A stretch of 64,000 nucleotides of DNA from Papaver somniferum (lineage: Eukaryota > Streptophyta > Magnoliopsida > Ranunculales > Papaveraceae). The notes under the pieces are model-generated. The model was not told the origin of the DNA and did not search any database. It worked only from the letters and a program-made list of their open reading frames with translations. Within the stretch, counting starts at the first letter, position 1. Every line of letters begins with the position of its first letter. The DNA lies in the NCBI RefSeq assembly GCF_003573695.1, contig NC_039367.1:162890542-162954541 (forward strand), given 5' to 3'. The translations under genes and the position numbers were made by a program. This document shows, in pieces, positions 13,071 to 23,692 of the stretch.

Positions 13071-13383
13071 ATGTCATGAGGATTCTTATTCGCAAGGATA
13101 TTAAGGTTTGTCATATTTGTGCAACAATCCTGAAGAGGCAATAATACAAAAGAAAAGGATAAGACGAGATCAATGGGTTTTCGCATGAAAGTGCGAAAAC
13201 GTCCTGCGATTTCGTCGCAAGACGGCAATGTCATGGGGCTTCATTTTCGCAAGAATATTTAGGCATGTCATATTGTCGCAACATTCCTGAAGAGGACATA
13301 ATACAAAAGAAAAAGTTAAGGCAAGATCAATGGGTTTTTGCATGAAAGTGCAAGGACGTCCTGCGATTTTGTCGCAATGACAA
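13071..13383. repeat. Two-unit tandem repeat, period about 157 bp
   Basis: Units start at 13071 and 13228, each with ATGTCATG(A/G)GG. They share CCTGAAGAGG, GATCAATGGGTTTT and GTCCTGCGATTT in the same order. Tandem repeats between the coding blocks are common in Tat-type elements. Confidence 0.8.
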
Positions 13384-13750
13384 GACGTGGCATAATAAGA
13401 CCTTTAATTAGGAAGGAAAAATAAGACCACACAGGAATGAGATTTTGAAAAGAAACAAAATTCACTTCGTATAAGAGTGCGAAGTTATACAATAAGAAAA
13501 ATCTTATGAGATCTCTCATTTGGATTCAAATAACAGAGGCAAGTATGGGAATGTATGAAATTAGAAAATGTTATTTGCCTCCATATGATAGATTTACTCA
13601 AAGGTTCAAGAATTAATGATTATATTGATTAACTATACTGCAAAGAAGAATTGTTTTAATTAATGCAGGTCAAAATGAAAGAAAAACAAATATACAGAAA
13701 GAAGAAATAAATGTACAAGTATTACAAAGAATCAAAGAAAGAAATAAAGA

Positions 13751-16200
13751 CTACTTCTTAGTTAATCCTGCATTATCTTCATCAGACTTGTTCCCTTCTT
13801 CGTCTGTGTCAGAATCTTCATCACCATCAGAACTTCCATCACAATCAGATTCTTCATCGTCAGCTTCGCTATCAGAGATAATCAAACTGGGAGTATTCTG
13901 TGGGATTTCTTCCAAGAGACAAGGATAATCAGAATGTGGGATATTATGATCGTCACAAACCATTTGGATAGTTTGATTGCGAAAATGCATAGCATCATTC
14001 TTAAAATTCGCAACAATGATCTTGATTTGATTCTTTAATCTGGAATACTTGTCGTTGCGAGAAGAAATATTCTTTGCGAGTTCCTCCTTTTCAGCTTCGA
14101 GTTCCTCAATCTTAACACGATATCTATTCTCAGAATCTGCGAGCAAAAGACAATCAATTATTAACTTGATGAGAATTTATAAGAAGCAAAAGATTAATAA
14201 AGAAGAGCATTTAGTAACCTTCTCTGTCAGAAATCATATCTCTAATCAAGGCTGTATGCTCAACTTGGAGACTAACATTTACACCTAAATATTTTCTAGC
14301 ATCATCTAAGATTTTCGAAGCCCAAACAAATTCATCCTCACTACTTATAAGAAGACGAGAACGAATTTGATTTTCCCTTTCGCAGAGTACGATATTCTTG
14401 CGGTTAGCTTCATCTCGTTCAAGTTGAACTTCAATAAGAGCCTCTTGGAATTTCGCCAAAGCCTTGGCACCTTAATCAGAGATGCGATTCTTATCATCTA
14501 TGAGACCGCTAATTTTGGTTCTTAACTCATTGGTTTTCTCTTTAGAATCAAGAAGGAGACGCTCAAATCGGTTTCCTAAGCCTAAACTAGATCTATGATC
14601 AATTTCTAAGAGGCGAAATTTATATCTAAGCTCATTTAGAGAAAATGATGAAATTCTATCATTTGAGAAGTTATTTAAGGAATTGTTAAGACGCTCAAGA
14701 AGGGTATCATTATCCAAGGCATTAGGGAATAAACGAAGAAGGGTAGATTCGTCAGAAAGACCATAAATATCTGCAAAAAGGATCATTTAAATAAGATAAA
14801 ACAACAGGATGAATGAATAAATGGAAAAGAGAAAAGTAACATACCGTAAAGATGATTATTAGCTTGCTGAAGACTAGAGATTTTGATCTTATACGAAGAA
14901 GAATCAATTTCTAATTGTTTATTTTTCTCGCGAAGACCTTTAACTTCATCTTCCATTTCTTCATTCTTTTTGCGAAATTGAAGATTCTTCTTTTCAAGAT
15001 TTTCACGTCTTCTCTCTAGATCTGAGGCAACAGCAAAAGAAGATTTTCCAGCCTGCGAAAAAATATTAATATAGAAAGAAATTTTGAGTTATAACAATGA
15101 AGAAGTAAAAGGATAAAATTATACCAGACTATTGAGAGAATGCAAGAAGTCGGGAGTCACTGATCTAGAAACTCGACGAAGAGAGCTATCACCATCCAGT
15201 AAAGGGACATCGCAAAGAGTAGAGAGAGCTTTGCAGGTATTTGCGAATTGGCTATCTCCCATTCCTTGTAGAGAATCAGAAAAGAGGCCAGAGAGCTTAG
15301 CCATAGAAGATTCAGGTGGAGAATCTTCACTTGCAGCGAGATCATCGTTGCCCTTATCACTTTCGGAATTTTCGTTACGAGGAATATTTGAAGGAGAATA
15401 AGAACGAACTATCCTTTTCTTTGGAGGAGGACCAGTTGGTTTTTCCCTGCGAAGAGCACCTTTACCTTTCTTACCAATCTTCGCAACATCGGCAGATTCT
15501 TCTACTTCAACAATAATCTTCACACACAGATAGGAATAAGAAATGGAAGCATGGAAGTAACAATATACTGTTTAAAATCGTAAGAGAAAATTAAAGAAAA
15601 TTTAGAATCATAAGAGAAAATTTCTTACCTCATCTGTGTATGAGCGAAGAGCTAACATAGTACTAGATTTCCCAGTTCTGTTATAACTATCTTTCAGTTT
15701 TTGGATCTGCGGAATGTCACAAGAGTTAGCGAACGGAATAATAAAAATCAATAAAGAAATATAAAGTGAGTTAAATGGGAAGATAACATACCTCTTTCTC
15801 CTTCTCGGTCCAAGAGAAAACCCAAGGTTGATAAGCAGCGAGATTTGCAGGAAGAACATTTGACCCAGCAATGTAGGGTCCTTTTAGCATTAAAGGAAAA
15901 ACACACCATTTATCATCTTTAGATTGGCGAGTAGTTGTGTTTTTACCAGAATGCTAGTCAATATCTTGCATGAGAATTTTGGCTTCATCAATGTTATCTT
16001 TCCTTTTTAAGCGAATACCCCAGCGAGTATTCTCTTTCTTCATGGAGATAAGTTCATAATTCTCAAAGAAATTCGCTACTGTGTATTTCTCAGCAACTAT
16101 CTCTAGGTTTGTGAATTTAGGATCTCTAAGTTCTTTAGAGTAAAGAGATCCTCTACCAGCACCACGACTAGCGAACTCTAGCCTCAGACGGATACAGTCC
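13751..16200 (-). pseudogene. Spliced antisense gene of the Tat-like element, N-terminus lost
   Basis: Six exons on minus: 16200-15792, 15716-15629, 15517-15125, 15052-14845, 14770-14219 and 14137-13751. Every intron has GT/AG borders and joining keeps one frame through all five junctions, giving about 680 codons. The product begins with a basic segment (LRLEFASRGAGRGSLY), then a WVFSWTEKEKE phrase, a Pro/Ser-rich linker with a GPPPKKR patch, long Lys/Glu-rich coiled coil, and a strongly acidic tail near 13760-13880. Two in-frame stops remain (TAG near 15955, TAA near 14473). Antisense extra ORFs downstream of pol are known from Tat-type gypsy elements, with unknown function. The start codon is missing because the element is broken at 16200/16201. 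Confidence 0.75.
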
Positions 16201-16495
16201 CGACTGAGTATAAACATATGTAATTTCCTCTTACAACTGAAATGTTACAAGAGTGCATTTATAATAATAGTAAAAAAATCTATTATATTGCTATTGGTAT
16301 AAGCCACAATGAAGTAATGAAAAGCATGCCCATGCTGGGCTGAACAAGCATGTTTTAACATGAGAGAGACCATTGTAATTTGGACCAGCGCTGCATTGCA
16401 TACTGCGCACATACACAATTCCGAGCTTTGGAAACATCCAAGTCCAACAAACTTTTCCAAAGTTTGGTTTCAAAAATATAATTGTCACGCTAATG
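16201..16495. repeat. Ectopic copy of the 5' host flank
   Basis: This matches 8102-8396 with one mismatch, although it sits between the antisense gene and the right LTR. It replaces the N-terminus of the antisense gene, the polypurine tract and the end of the interior. Small ORFs here duplicate those at 8146-8485 and are not genes. Confidence 0.85.
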
Positions 16496-16954
16496 TTGTA
16501 GAATCAGAATCTCGCAATGACAATGTTTTAGCGAAATTATCAATGACACAGCACAACAGCGTCGCAGAACAATTTCAGAAATGATAAAATAAATGACCTC
16601 AGCTAAGATCACGAGAAAAATATGATAGTCTTGCGAAAATTAGAGAGTTTGCGAAATTAACATTTGTAAGGTTGCGAGAATGTCGCAGGCCATACCCGAA
16701 AATAAATGACAGAATAGCTGTCATCCTTATGTATTTCCTTATAAATAGTCGTTCGAGTTGTAAAGAAGAGAGAGATCTTTTTTGAGTAAGAAACAAGTAA
16801 ATAGGAGAGAGAAAGTCTAGAGAAGGGACCATTGTTAATTTCTTTATCTTTTCTTGTCAGAACCTTCATAGATTGATCAATAAAATTAAGAGTGTAAACC
16901 TAAAAATGAGTTGATTAATAATGAAATTAAATGAGTTGACTTCCTCCAACTACA
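16496..16954 (+). mobile_element. 3' LTR of the Tat-like element
   Basis: A 459-base partner of 8397-8867, followed by AATG (16955-16958), the short target duplication. Its first 100 bases are nearly identical to the 5' LTR while the rest differs at about ten positions. The last 40 bases before AACTACA have diverged strongly. Confidence 0.8.
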
Positions 16955-18902
16955 AATGCAATGCAGTGCATACTGCATAGTGTAATGCATTTTTTTGGGT
17001 GGGAACTTTTTGCTAAATTTCGAATCATAACACATGCTTAAAAAATTATGGATTTCCATATCCATCTAGAGAACCAAATAGGGCGCAAATCCAGTCTAGT
17101 AGCGTCTGACAAGATTGAGCCTAGGTTATTTGTGTGAGAGGTTATGTTCTGCTCCATAATGCAAATGATGCTTGGGAAGAAATTTGCTAATGCAATGTTT
17201 AGTACACTTTGTTTGATAAATTGGTTTTAAACTTAAAACATTGGTTTCCACATCCATATTACGCGCCATAAGATGCATAAAGCTAGAGCAGAAAGATTGA
17301 ATAAAATTGAACGTTGGCACCCACAAGTTTCACAATATCAAAATTGTAACTTCTAACTTTGCACCTAAATACCAAAAAGATACAATCATTATGCGTAAAA
17401 ATGAAAATGTATATTTGGGATTTCACCTTTAATGACCAAAATGAACTTAGAGAACGAATTTGATTGGTATATTTTTATTAAAGCAGACAGAGAAACATAA
17501 AAAGAATTCTCTGGTTAAAAGACACACAGTTGGTTATCATGAAATATTCCCTTACCGTTGCTTTATTCCCAATTCATTATCATGAAGTAATCCCTTACCT
17601 CATAGGGTTTAACAGTTGCATACTATTTTCTTTTTGCCCACAACAAACCTCAACTAGGGCATCTTAGTTCTTCTTTAGTGATCATTCATGCTTTCTCATA
17701 CGTATGAAACTATGTTTATAGGTGGATAACAACATTTTCCTCCATATAACTCTCCTGAGCTATGTTTTTCTCAATATGCTCCAACATCTCAAGACTTATA
17801 TTCTGAAAGTATCCTGAGATTATTTTTGCTGATTATAATTGTAAGGAATTTGATCTTTCAAGTAACGAGAGTCCACTTATATTGCAAAACATCTACTATT
17901 TTTTTTGTTATAATAGGACTAGGAGGACAAGGAATAATTAACGCACGAGGTTAATTTCTTGTGTTTATTCTGCGCTAAACATGCATGTTTATACATGAGA
18001 AAGACCTTTATAATCTGGATGCCGCCCTCATGTATGCCACACAGGCACATATGCATTTCAGAGAGGGCTTATTCTTGGGTTCTCTAGAAACTTTCACTTT
18101 TTAAAAATGCAATGGTCGTGATAATGCACAATCCAATGCATAGCCAAACACATTTGTTTGAAGTCGCATTATACTTGATGAGTCAAGAGCAGTAAGTTAG
18201 AACAACAGAAAATGAAAATTAAGACAGACGAATTAAGTATCACAAGACGGATGCTCTATTATTTCTATTATACATTAGCAGAAGAGGGTCTAGCTATGGA
18301 TGATACTTCTTTTGTCTTACATTTAAATTTTTATTTCGCTTACTGCAAAGAGGTGGTTGTAGCCTTGTAGGTTGTGATGTTGGAGAAAACTTATACGACT
18401 TCTCATATCGAGTAATTCATATTAGTTTATTTGGCACCCAATATCCTCTTGAAGTAGCTTTTATGCTTCCCAAATCACTGCAATACAATCATTATTATTT
18501 TCGGTGAAGTGAAGACTACAACTTCATAGCTACATTATTAGAAGCTATCAACTCGCAAGAGAAGATGGAACTATCAAAAGTGATTTGAAACTAGTTTGTG
18601 CCAATGCACTCAACTCTAGCTATGAACTAGGGCATTGTAAAAATGTGAGGGAAGCTAGATTGGTAGCATCTCCAATGTTTTTTTAATCAATTATAACTGT
18701 TTCGGGAGATATCTTTCGGGAGCCCAAATCTGAACCTAAATCAAACTTCAGAACAAAGGGGAGATTTGTAAAGTTTTCTTTCATTTTGATTTTAATGCCT
18801 GGTAATAGTGGTCAAACTTGAATCTAGTAGTATAGATAGAACCATAAGGTATTACTAATCAATATTCATTTGGTCATGGGGAAGAGGTATGGAACAAATA
18901 TA
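16955..18902. repeat. Family A host repeat, copy 2 (with the tail of copy 1)
   Basis: The first 30 bases finish copy 1. From about 16985 a fuller copy begins, with landmarks AACACATGCTTAAAA (17030), TGCAAATGATGCTTGG (17159), GATACAATCAT (17380), CTCCAACATCTCAAGACT (17779), the GAGAAAGACC segment (17998) and GATGATACTTCTTTT (18299). The same order is found at 42000-42950 followed by 59246-60098 and 62723-63300. No convincing coding exon is visible; short frames such as 17126-17326 lack family features. Confidence 0.75.
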
Positions 18903-19250
18903 ATTTTTTTTTTTTTTTTGATAAAGAAGAGATTTTATTAGGAAGAAGAGGAAGGTACGGAGAACTTCTTACAAGTAGTAAGAAGAAGCCAATAAAAAGG
19001 AAAAAAATTACATAATCATACAAAGATTATATCCCAATTGAAAAGCATGCCACTGCATTTCCCTCTTAAGGTAGCCTTGAAGATGGATTCCCATGAGAAA
19101 ACTAATGCTCTTGCATTTTGACTGACTTGATCAACATTACTGGCTTTCTCCTCAAAAAATCTATGCTTTCTTTCATTCGAAATGGTCCAAAGTGCGGCAC
19201 CGGGGATTAAAGGCCATATATTTTTATTATCTTCAGGGGCTTTTAATGAG
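18903..19250 (-). mobile_element. 5'-truncated LINE 3' end with poly(A)
   Basis: A run of T at 18904-18920 is the minus-strand poly(A) tail. Minus translation upstream gives a zf-RVT-like tail (NIWPLIPGAALWTISNERK, then HRFFEEKASNVDQ) ending near the tail. The insertion interrupts family A: the paralogue at 63240-63270 runs straight across. The right border, near 19250, is set from that comparison. Confidence 0.7.
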
Positions 19251-19610
19251 TACCAGACTATTATTCAGTAGAGTAAATGATGCCTAAGTTCCATACGAAT
19301 GATGTCAAACCATTCTGGATTGATTTATGGATCTTAAATACAGAGTTGAACTGAGAACCGTTCCGAATTAGCCAGTTGTGGCTTAGAAATTTGTGCAGCA
19401 TTGTCAAACTTCAAATTACAACACATGTTTTAATATATCAAGGGTCTCAATCCATCCACCTAACAAAAGCATAATATGTGGGTGCAAATTCTGCACATAT
19501 AGAAAAATACCCAGCAAAAGGATTTTTGATCCGATAATTTGGAGTTTAGTTTTTTGCCCAAACATACATATTACATGGCTTTCCGTGATCATTTGACAAC
19601 AAGTAAGCAA
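19250..19610. repeat. Family A host repeat, copy 2 continued
   Basis: This matches 63255-63640 along its length: GATCTTAAATACAG, TTAGCCAGTTGT, CAACACATG(T/C)TTTAATATAT, ATATGTGGGTGCAAAT and CCAAACATACAT occur in the same order and spacing. No gene is seen. Confidence 0.8.
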
Positions 19611-20960
19611 TTTTTAGAGAAATTTATCTTCAATCTCGAAATTAGCTCGAAACAAAGAAGTTGGTAACGAAGGGCATCAACTTGTTCTCTTTTAGCATCA
19701 AGAAAAATAATAGTATCATCAGCAAATTGCAAGTGATTTATTTTTGTACCCCCTCCTTCACCGAGAAACCCAAAATTTGATCAACTCCTTGTGATTTGGT
19801 CATCATACAACTTAGAACTTCACCAACAATAGTAAAAAGAAAAGGAGAAAATGGATCTCCTTGACGTAATCCCTTTCCAGTACCAAAGTAACCATAAGAC
19901 GGTCCATTAACAAGAACCGAGAACTTCGACAAAGTTAAACAATTTCTAATTCAAGCCCTCCAAACACCACCAAACCCCATTTTGTATAAAACTTCATTTA
20001 AAAATTTCCAATTCACATTATCAAATGCCTTTTCAAAATTAAGCTTGCAAACCAACCCCGGTAATTTTTGACGAAATCTAGTATCCACACATTCGTTTGC
20101 TATCAATACTCCATCAAGAATTTGTCTTCCTTTAATAAAATTAGATTGAGAAGTTGAGATGAGAGTAGGAAGATATACCTTTAAACGCTCCGCTAATACC
20201 TTTGAGATGATTTTGTACACACTCCCAATAAGGCTAATACGCCGAAAATCTTTTACTTCCTCCGCACCCGCCTTTTTAGGGATAAGCGCAATAAAATTGT
20301 TATCAGTGACTTATGAAGAACATTGTGGTCATGAAATTCTTCGTATACCTTCATCAAATCTTCTTTTAGAAAATCCCAACAAACACTAAAGAATTTATCC
20401 ATCCGGACCCGGAGCACGATCAATTCCCAAATCTTTAATTGCATTATTAACTTCCTCTTCACTAAAAGGTATCTCCAACCATATGCTTGCATTCTCGTTA
20501 ATACGCTTTAGACACATATTTTTGATTTTTGGACGATTGTTTGAAATTTCTTTAAACGCTAACTCAAAATGATTTACAACACCCATCTTGATTTCATCCT
20601 TATTTCCGGTCCATCGTCCATTGATACGAAGGTTATTGATGTTGTTAAAAGCTCCATGACCCTTCACCACACGATGAAAATGTTTGGTGTTTCTATCTCC
20701 ATCTCGAAAATATATAATTCTTGACTTTTGCCGCATCATTATACTTTGACGACGATGAGCCACATCAAACTCCACTTTAGCCGTCACAAGCATGTCCTCT
20801 TCAACTTCGGTAAAACCCCTTCCATCATCTAGTGCATCTAACTCTTTCAATTTAGTAAGTGCGGTGTCGATATCCCTATCGATATTCCCAAAGACATCTC
20901 GATTCCACACCTTCAATTTCTCTTTTAAGGTATTTAACTTCTTTGAAAATCATTCACCCG
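19611..20960 (-). pseudogene. LINE (L1-type) reverse transcriptase fragment
   Basis: Minus frames give, in order from 20960 down, the linker upstream of the reverse transcriptase (FRDGDRNTKHFHRVV; ending RAPGPDG), RT blocks with KAFDNVNWKFLNEVL near 20000 and GLRQGDPFSPFLF near 19860, and a catalytic-site phrase LHFADDTIIFLD near 19710 (FADD). The enzyme would reverse-transcribe LINE RNA at its target. There are frameshifts, an in-frame stop right after APGPDG (about 20397), no endonuclease and no 3' end, so both sides are truncated. It joins family A at about 19610. The right limit is where recognisable coding ends. Confidence 0.85.
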
Positions 20961-21744
20961 CCATACCTACAAAAGAAAAAAAATTCCACCATTCTTTCAT
21001 TAAAGAGATTATGTTAGATTCCCACAATTCTGGTTATGAGTATTAGATATGTGTTTGATGCACCTGGCCCCATGGGATAAATTTTAATTTTGAATGGTCC
21101 TGGTGCTTATTCATTGTTATGTTTTTTCATCACTCAATATTCATTTCTAACTTGTTTTACATTTTTCTTTTTGTAAGAAGCTCGAATGCATTGTGAAATT
21201 TATAAATACTTGTATGGTATATGCGTCACCAATGGGTCTCAAGGAGTTTTTGTCTTACTATATGTTGCACATAGGTAATTGGGGATTGAGAAATTGGAGA
21301 AAACTTCAAATAGAAAATGCGGATAATAATGTCTTAACAATTTATGATGTTTGTCAAATGAGAACATCCAAAAGAGAGAGTGTTTCAAAATTTTATATGG
21401 TTTATCAACTCGATGGCTTATCCAATGATATTTAAGTTAGAGATTTCCGTATGTTGGTGAATGAGACTAGATCCAAATCAAACAACAAGATGATTGAAGG
21501 AGACACCCTAGGCGTTTCTAGCTAATCTACTTTAATAAGATGAAGATAGTTAAACTGAAGGCAATCAAAGTTTTAAACTTGACGAGGTATAGATCTTTAA
21601 TGTTTCTGTTTCGTTATTGATGAAGACGCACAACAAATTAGATGTATTCTCAATCAACAGATCTTCATTGTTCCCTTTTCATTGGCAACAACATTCTCAA
21701 CAACATCCAAGAGTGAGAGTCCAAGGCTTCTCTCACAAACCAAC
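20961..21744. other. Unassigned stretch between LINE and TIR element
   Basis: A plus frame of 80 codons at 21193-21435 has no family signature that I recognise. A few bases around 21062 resemble family A near 63800, so part may be diverged host repeat. I see no promoter or splice structure that would make it a gene. Confidence 0.3.
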
Positions 21745-22169
21745 TTCTTTATGAATCATTTTTTAGGGACCATGGTCTTTTAGGGCACCATGGTCTTATT
21801 AGGACAACCTCCCTATACTTATAAGGGGTGTCCTAAAGTTAGGTAAGTACACATTTACTTTTTATTTTAATTTAAATTAAAACTAACCTAATAACTATAT
21901 ATATCTAATCTAAATGAATCTATTAACCAAAATCAAAATCAAAATCAAAATCAAAAAAAATAAATATGGGAGAATCGAAATTTTTTAGTTTTGAAAAAAC
22001 AATTATCCTCTTCTTCTTCTCTCTTTTATTGATGTTCCTCGTTCGATTGAAAAATGAGTATTAACCATCAAAATGAGTTGAAAATGGAAGTTGCAGAGAG
22101 AAGTTCGGGTAGGAATTATGTGAAAAACTTTGTCGAACTAACCGAAATGATGAACATGAAGAACAGTTT

Positions 22170-22560
22170 GGCTATTTCGCAAAAAAAAAATTCCCAACCG
22201 AACCTTAGTTCGGTTATGTCGCAAAAAACATTTCCCAACCGAACCCTAATAGTTCGTTTAGTAGCAAAAAACATTTCCCAACCGAACCCTAATAGTTCGG
22301 TTAGTTGCAAAAACATTTCTGAACCGAACCTTAGTTCGGTTAGTAGCAAAAAACATTTCCCAACCAAACCCTAATAGTTCGGTTAGTTGCAAAAAATATT
22401 TCCCAACCGAACTTTAGTTCGGTTACGTCGCAAAAAATGTTTCTTAACCGAATTTTAAGTTCGGTTTGATCGTAAAAAGTTTTAAATTTATTACAACCGA
22501 ACTATTTAATGGTCACACTAAATATAGAGTTCGGTTTGATCGCAAGGAAAAATTTCAATT
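22170..22560. repeat. Minisatellite of AACCGAAC ... GTTCGGTT palindromes
   Basis: About seven imperfect units of 45-65 bases alternate AACCGAACCCTAATAGTTCG(GTT) or AACCGAACTTAGTTCGGTT with CGCAAAAAACATTTCCC. Each unit is a small inverted repeat, so the transcript would form a row of hairpins. It lies inside the TIR element at 21753-22962. The 106-codon frame at 22054-22374 is a by-product of the repeat. Confidence 0.8.
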
Positions 22561-22579
22561 TTTTGTAACCGAACTTCTT

Positions 22580-22815
22580 ACTGGTAACTAATCATTACTA
22601 ATCATTACTAATCATACTAATCACTAATCATTAAGTTTGTTTTTGGTCATAAATTTGGGTAACCGAACTTAATCGCAAAAAAAAATAAAATTTCTCGCAA
22701 ATCAAATTTTCAATTTTGTAATAGAACTTCTTAATAATAGTAACTAATCATTACTAATCATACTAATCACTAATCATTACTAATCATACTAATCATTAAT
22801 TAATAACTAATTAAT
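22580..22815. repeat. ACTAATCAT(T) microsatellite tracts
   Basis: Two tracts (about 22582-22633 and 22740-22810) of the words ACTAATCATT and ACTAATCATA separated by 110 bases of AT-rich sequence. Confidence 0.75.
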
Positions 22816-22979
22816 CATTAAATTAACACATTTAGTTAAGGAGGGTAAGTTTAGTATTAAGAAAAACATTTAGATAAGGGTGACTTAGGATTACTTATAA
22901 TGTCTTGCGTAAAATAGAATCATGGTCCCCACAAAAAAACCATGGTCCCCAGAAAATGATTCTTCTTTATTAGCTTATA

Positions 22980-23338
22980 CTCCCTCCGTTCCATTTTACT
23001 TGATGTTTTAGGGTTTTTTTTATGTTCCAAAATAGATGATAGTTTTAGTATTTTTCTCATATTCTCACTGATTTGTCCTTTCTTTGGAATCATACAACAT
23101 CATTAATTTTTATTGTAATCAATATTCTAATTTTAAATCTACTCTAGTTTGGTAGTATATCCCAAGTAAATTAATAGAGAATTTGATAACTTTCTCTAAA
23201 ATCTAGAAACTAAAAACTAGTCATTTAAAATTTTAAGAAGAATTAATATGGATAGAATTGAAAAGATTTTATTCTCTATGGTATTTCTTAATCTACGTGA
23301 AAAACTTTACAACGTCCAGTAAATTGGAACGGAGGGAG
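22980..23338. mobile_element. Stowaway-type MITE
   Basis: Left end CTCCCTCCGTTCCATTTTAC and right end AAATTGGAACGGAGGGAG are inverted repeats of the classic Stowaway (Tc1/mariner) form. TA precedes the left end; the right flank is TT, so one side of the TA duplication is degenerate. About 360 bases, AT-rich, no coding capacity. Confidence 0.85.
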
Positions 23339-23378
23339 TTTAAGCTTCATCATGGTCTTAAATTTTTATGGGCCTGCT

Positions 23379-23388
23379 TATATATAAG
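23379..23388 (+). promoter_or_regulatory. TATA box upstream of a first-exon-like ORF
   Basis: TATATATAAG is flanked by GGGCC (23370) and AAGCCCA, elements common in promoters of plant housekeeping genes. It is 130 bases upstream of the ATG at 23518. Supporting evidence is context only. Confidence 0.4.
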
Positions 23389-23517
23389 CCCAAGCCCTGT
23401 TATATCGATCTTATTATGACCGTTAGAAATTGGAAAAAAAGCTAGATAGTACTTCAGTTCTGGAGCAAAGCAAATCCTCTGCGTAGGAATTCTTTTACTC
23501 ACTTATAATGAAAATGA

Positions 23518-23618
23518 AAATGATTCTAAGAAATGCTAATCGAAGTCAAAATCTCCATTGCTTTTTATCTCTTATCAGAACTCGACCGATGCTGCTCTTC
23601 AAGACTCTTCAGTCACTT
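23518..23618 (+). pseudogene. Orphan first exon encoding a presequence-like peptide
   Basis: ATG 23518 opens 33 codons (MKMKMILRNANRSQNLHCF, then LSLIRTRPMLLFKT) to a possible donor CTT|GTAATT at 23618. The peptide lacks acidic residues and is rich in Arg, Lys, Leu and Ser, as mitochondrial targeting sequences are. A TATA-like promoter lies upstream. A Tourist MITE fills the following intron-like region and no second exon is recognised, so the gene appears truncated. The identity of the parent gene is unknown. The frame would otherwise end a few codons after the donor. Confidence 0.35.
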
Positions 23619-23692
23619 GTAATTTTCTTGGCTATATAACCCTTTCATGAAAATTTTCTTCGCTTGAATTTTGGTATTCCATTTTCTATTTA

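Larger units (their letters stand above)
21753..22962. mobile_element. 1.2-kb non-autonomous TIR element, 8-bp target duplication
   Basis: Left end GAATCATTTTTTAGGGACCA and the reverse complement of the right end GAATCATTTTCTGGGGACCA form terminal inverted repeats of about 24 bases. They are flanked by a perfect 8-bp duplication TTCTTTAT (21745-21752 and 22963-22970). An 8-bp duplication suggests the hAT superfamily, although the terminal bases are not the common hAT form. There is no transposase. The interior holds the palindromic minisatellite and ACTAATCAT microsatellite listed separately. Confidence 0.8.

Noticed and set aside
16201..16954. Whole 750-base match read as one LTR
   Set aside because: The first 295 bases are also present in family A copies without the element, so they are host flank; the LTR proper begins at 16496.
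19250..19330. Minus frame ELRHHLLY read as a continuation of the LINE
   Set aside because: The same bases align with 63255-63330, which is family A without any LINE, so the LINE ends near 19250.
22170..22560. CRISPR-like regular repeats
   Set aside because: Units are palindromic, variable in length and inside a plant TIR element; there are no unique spacers and this is not prokaryotic DNA.
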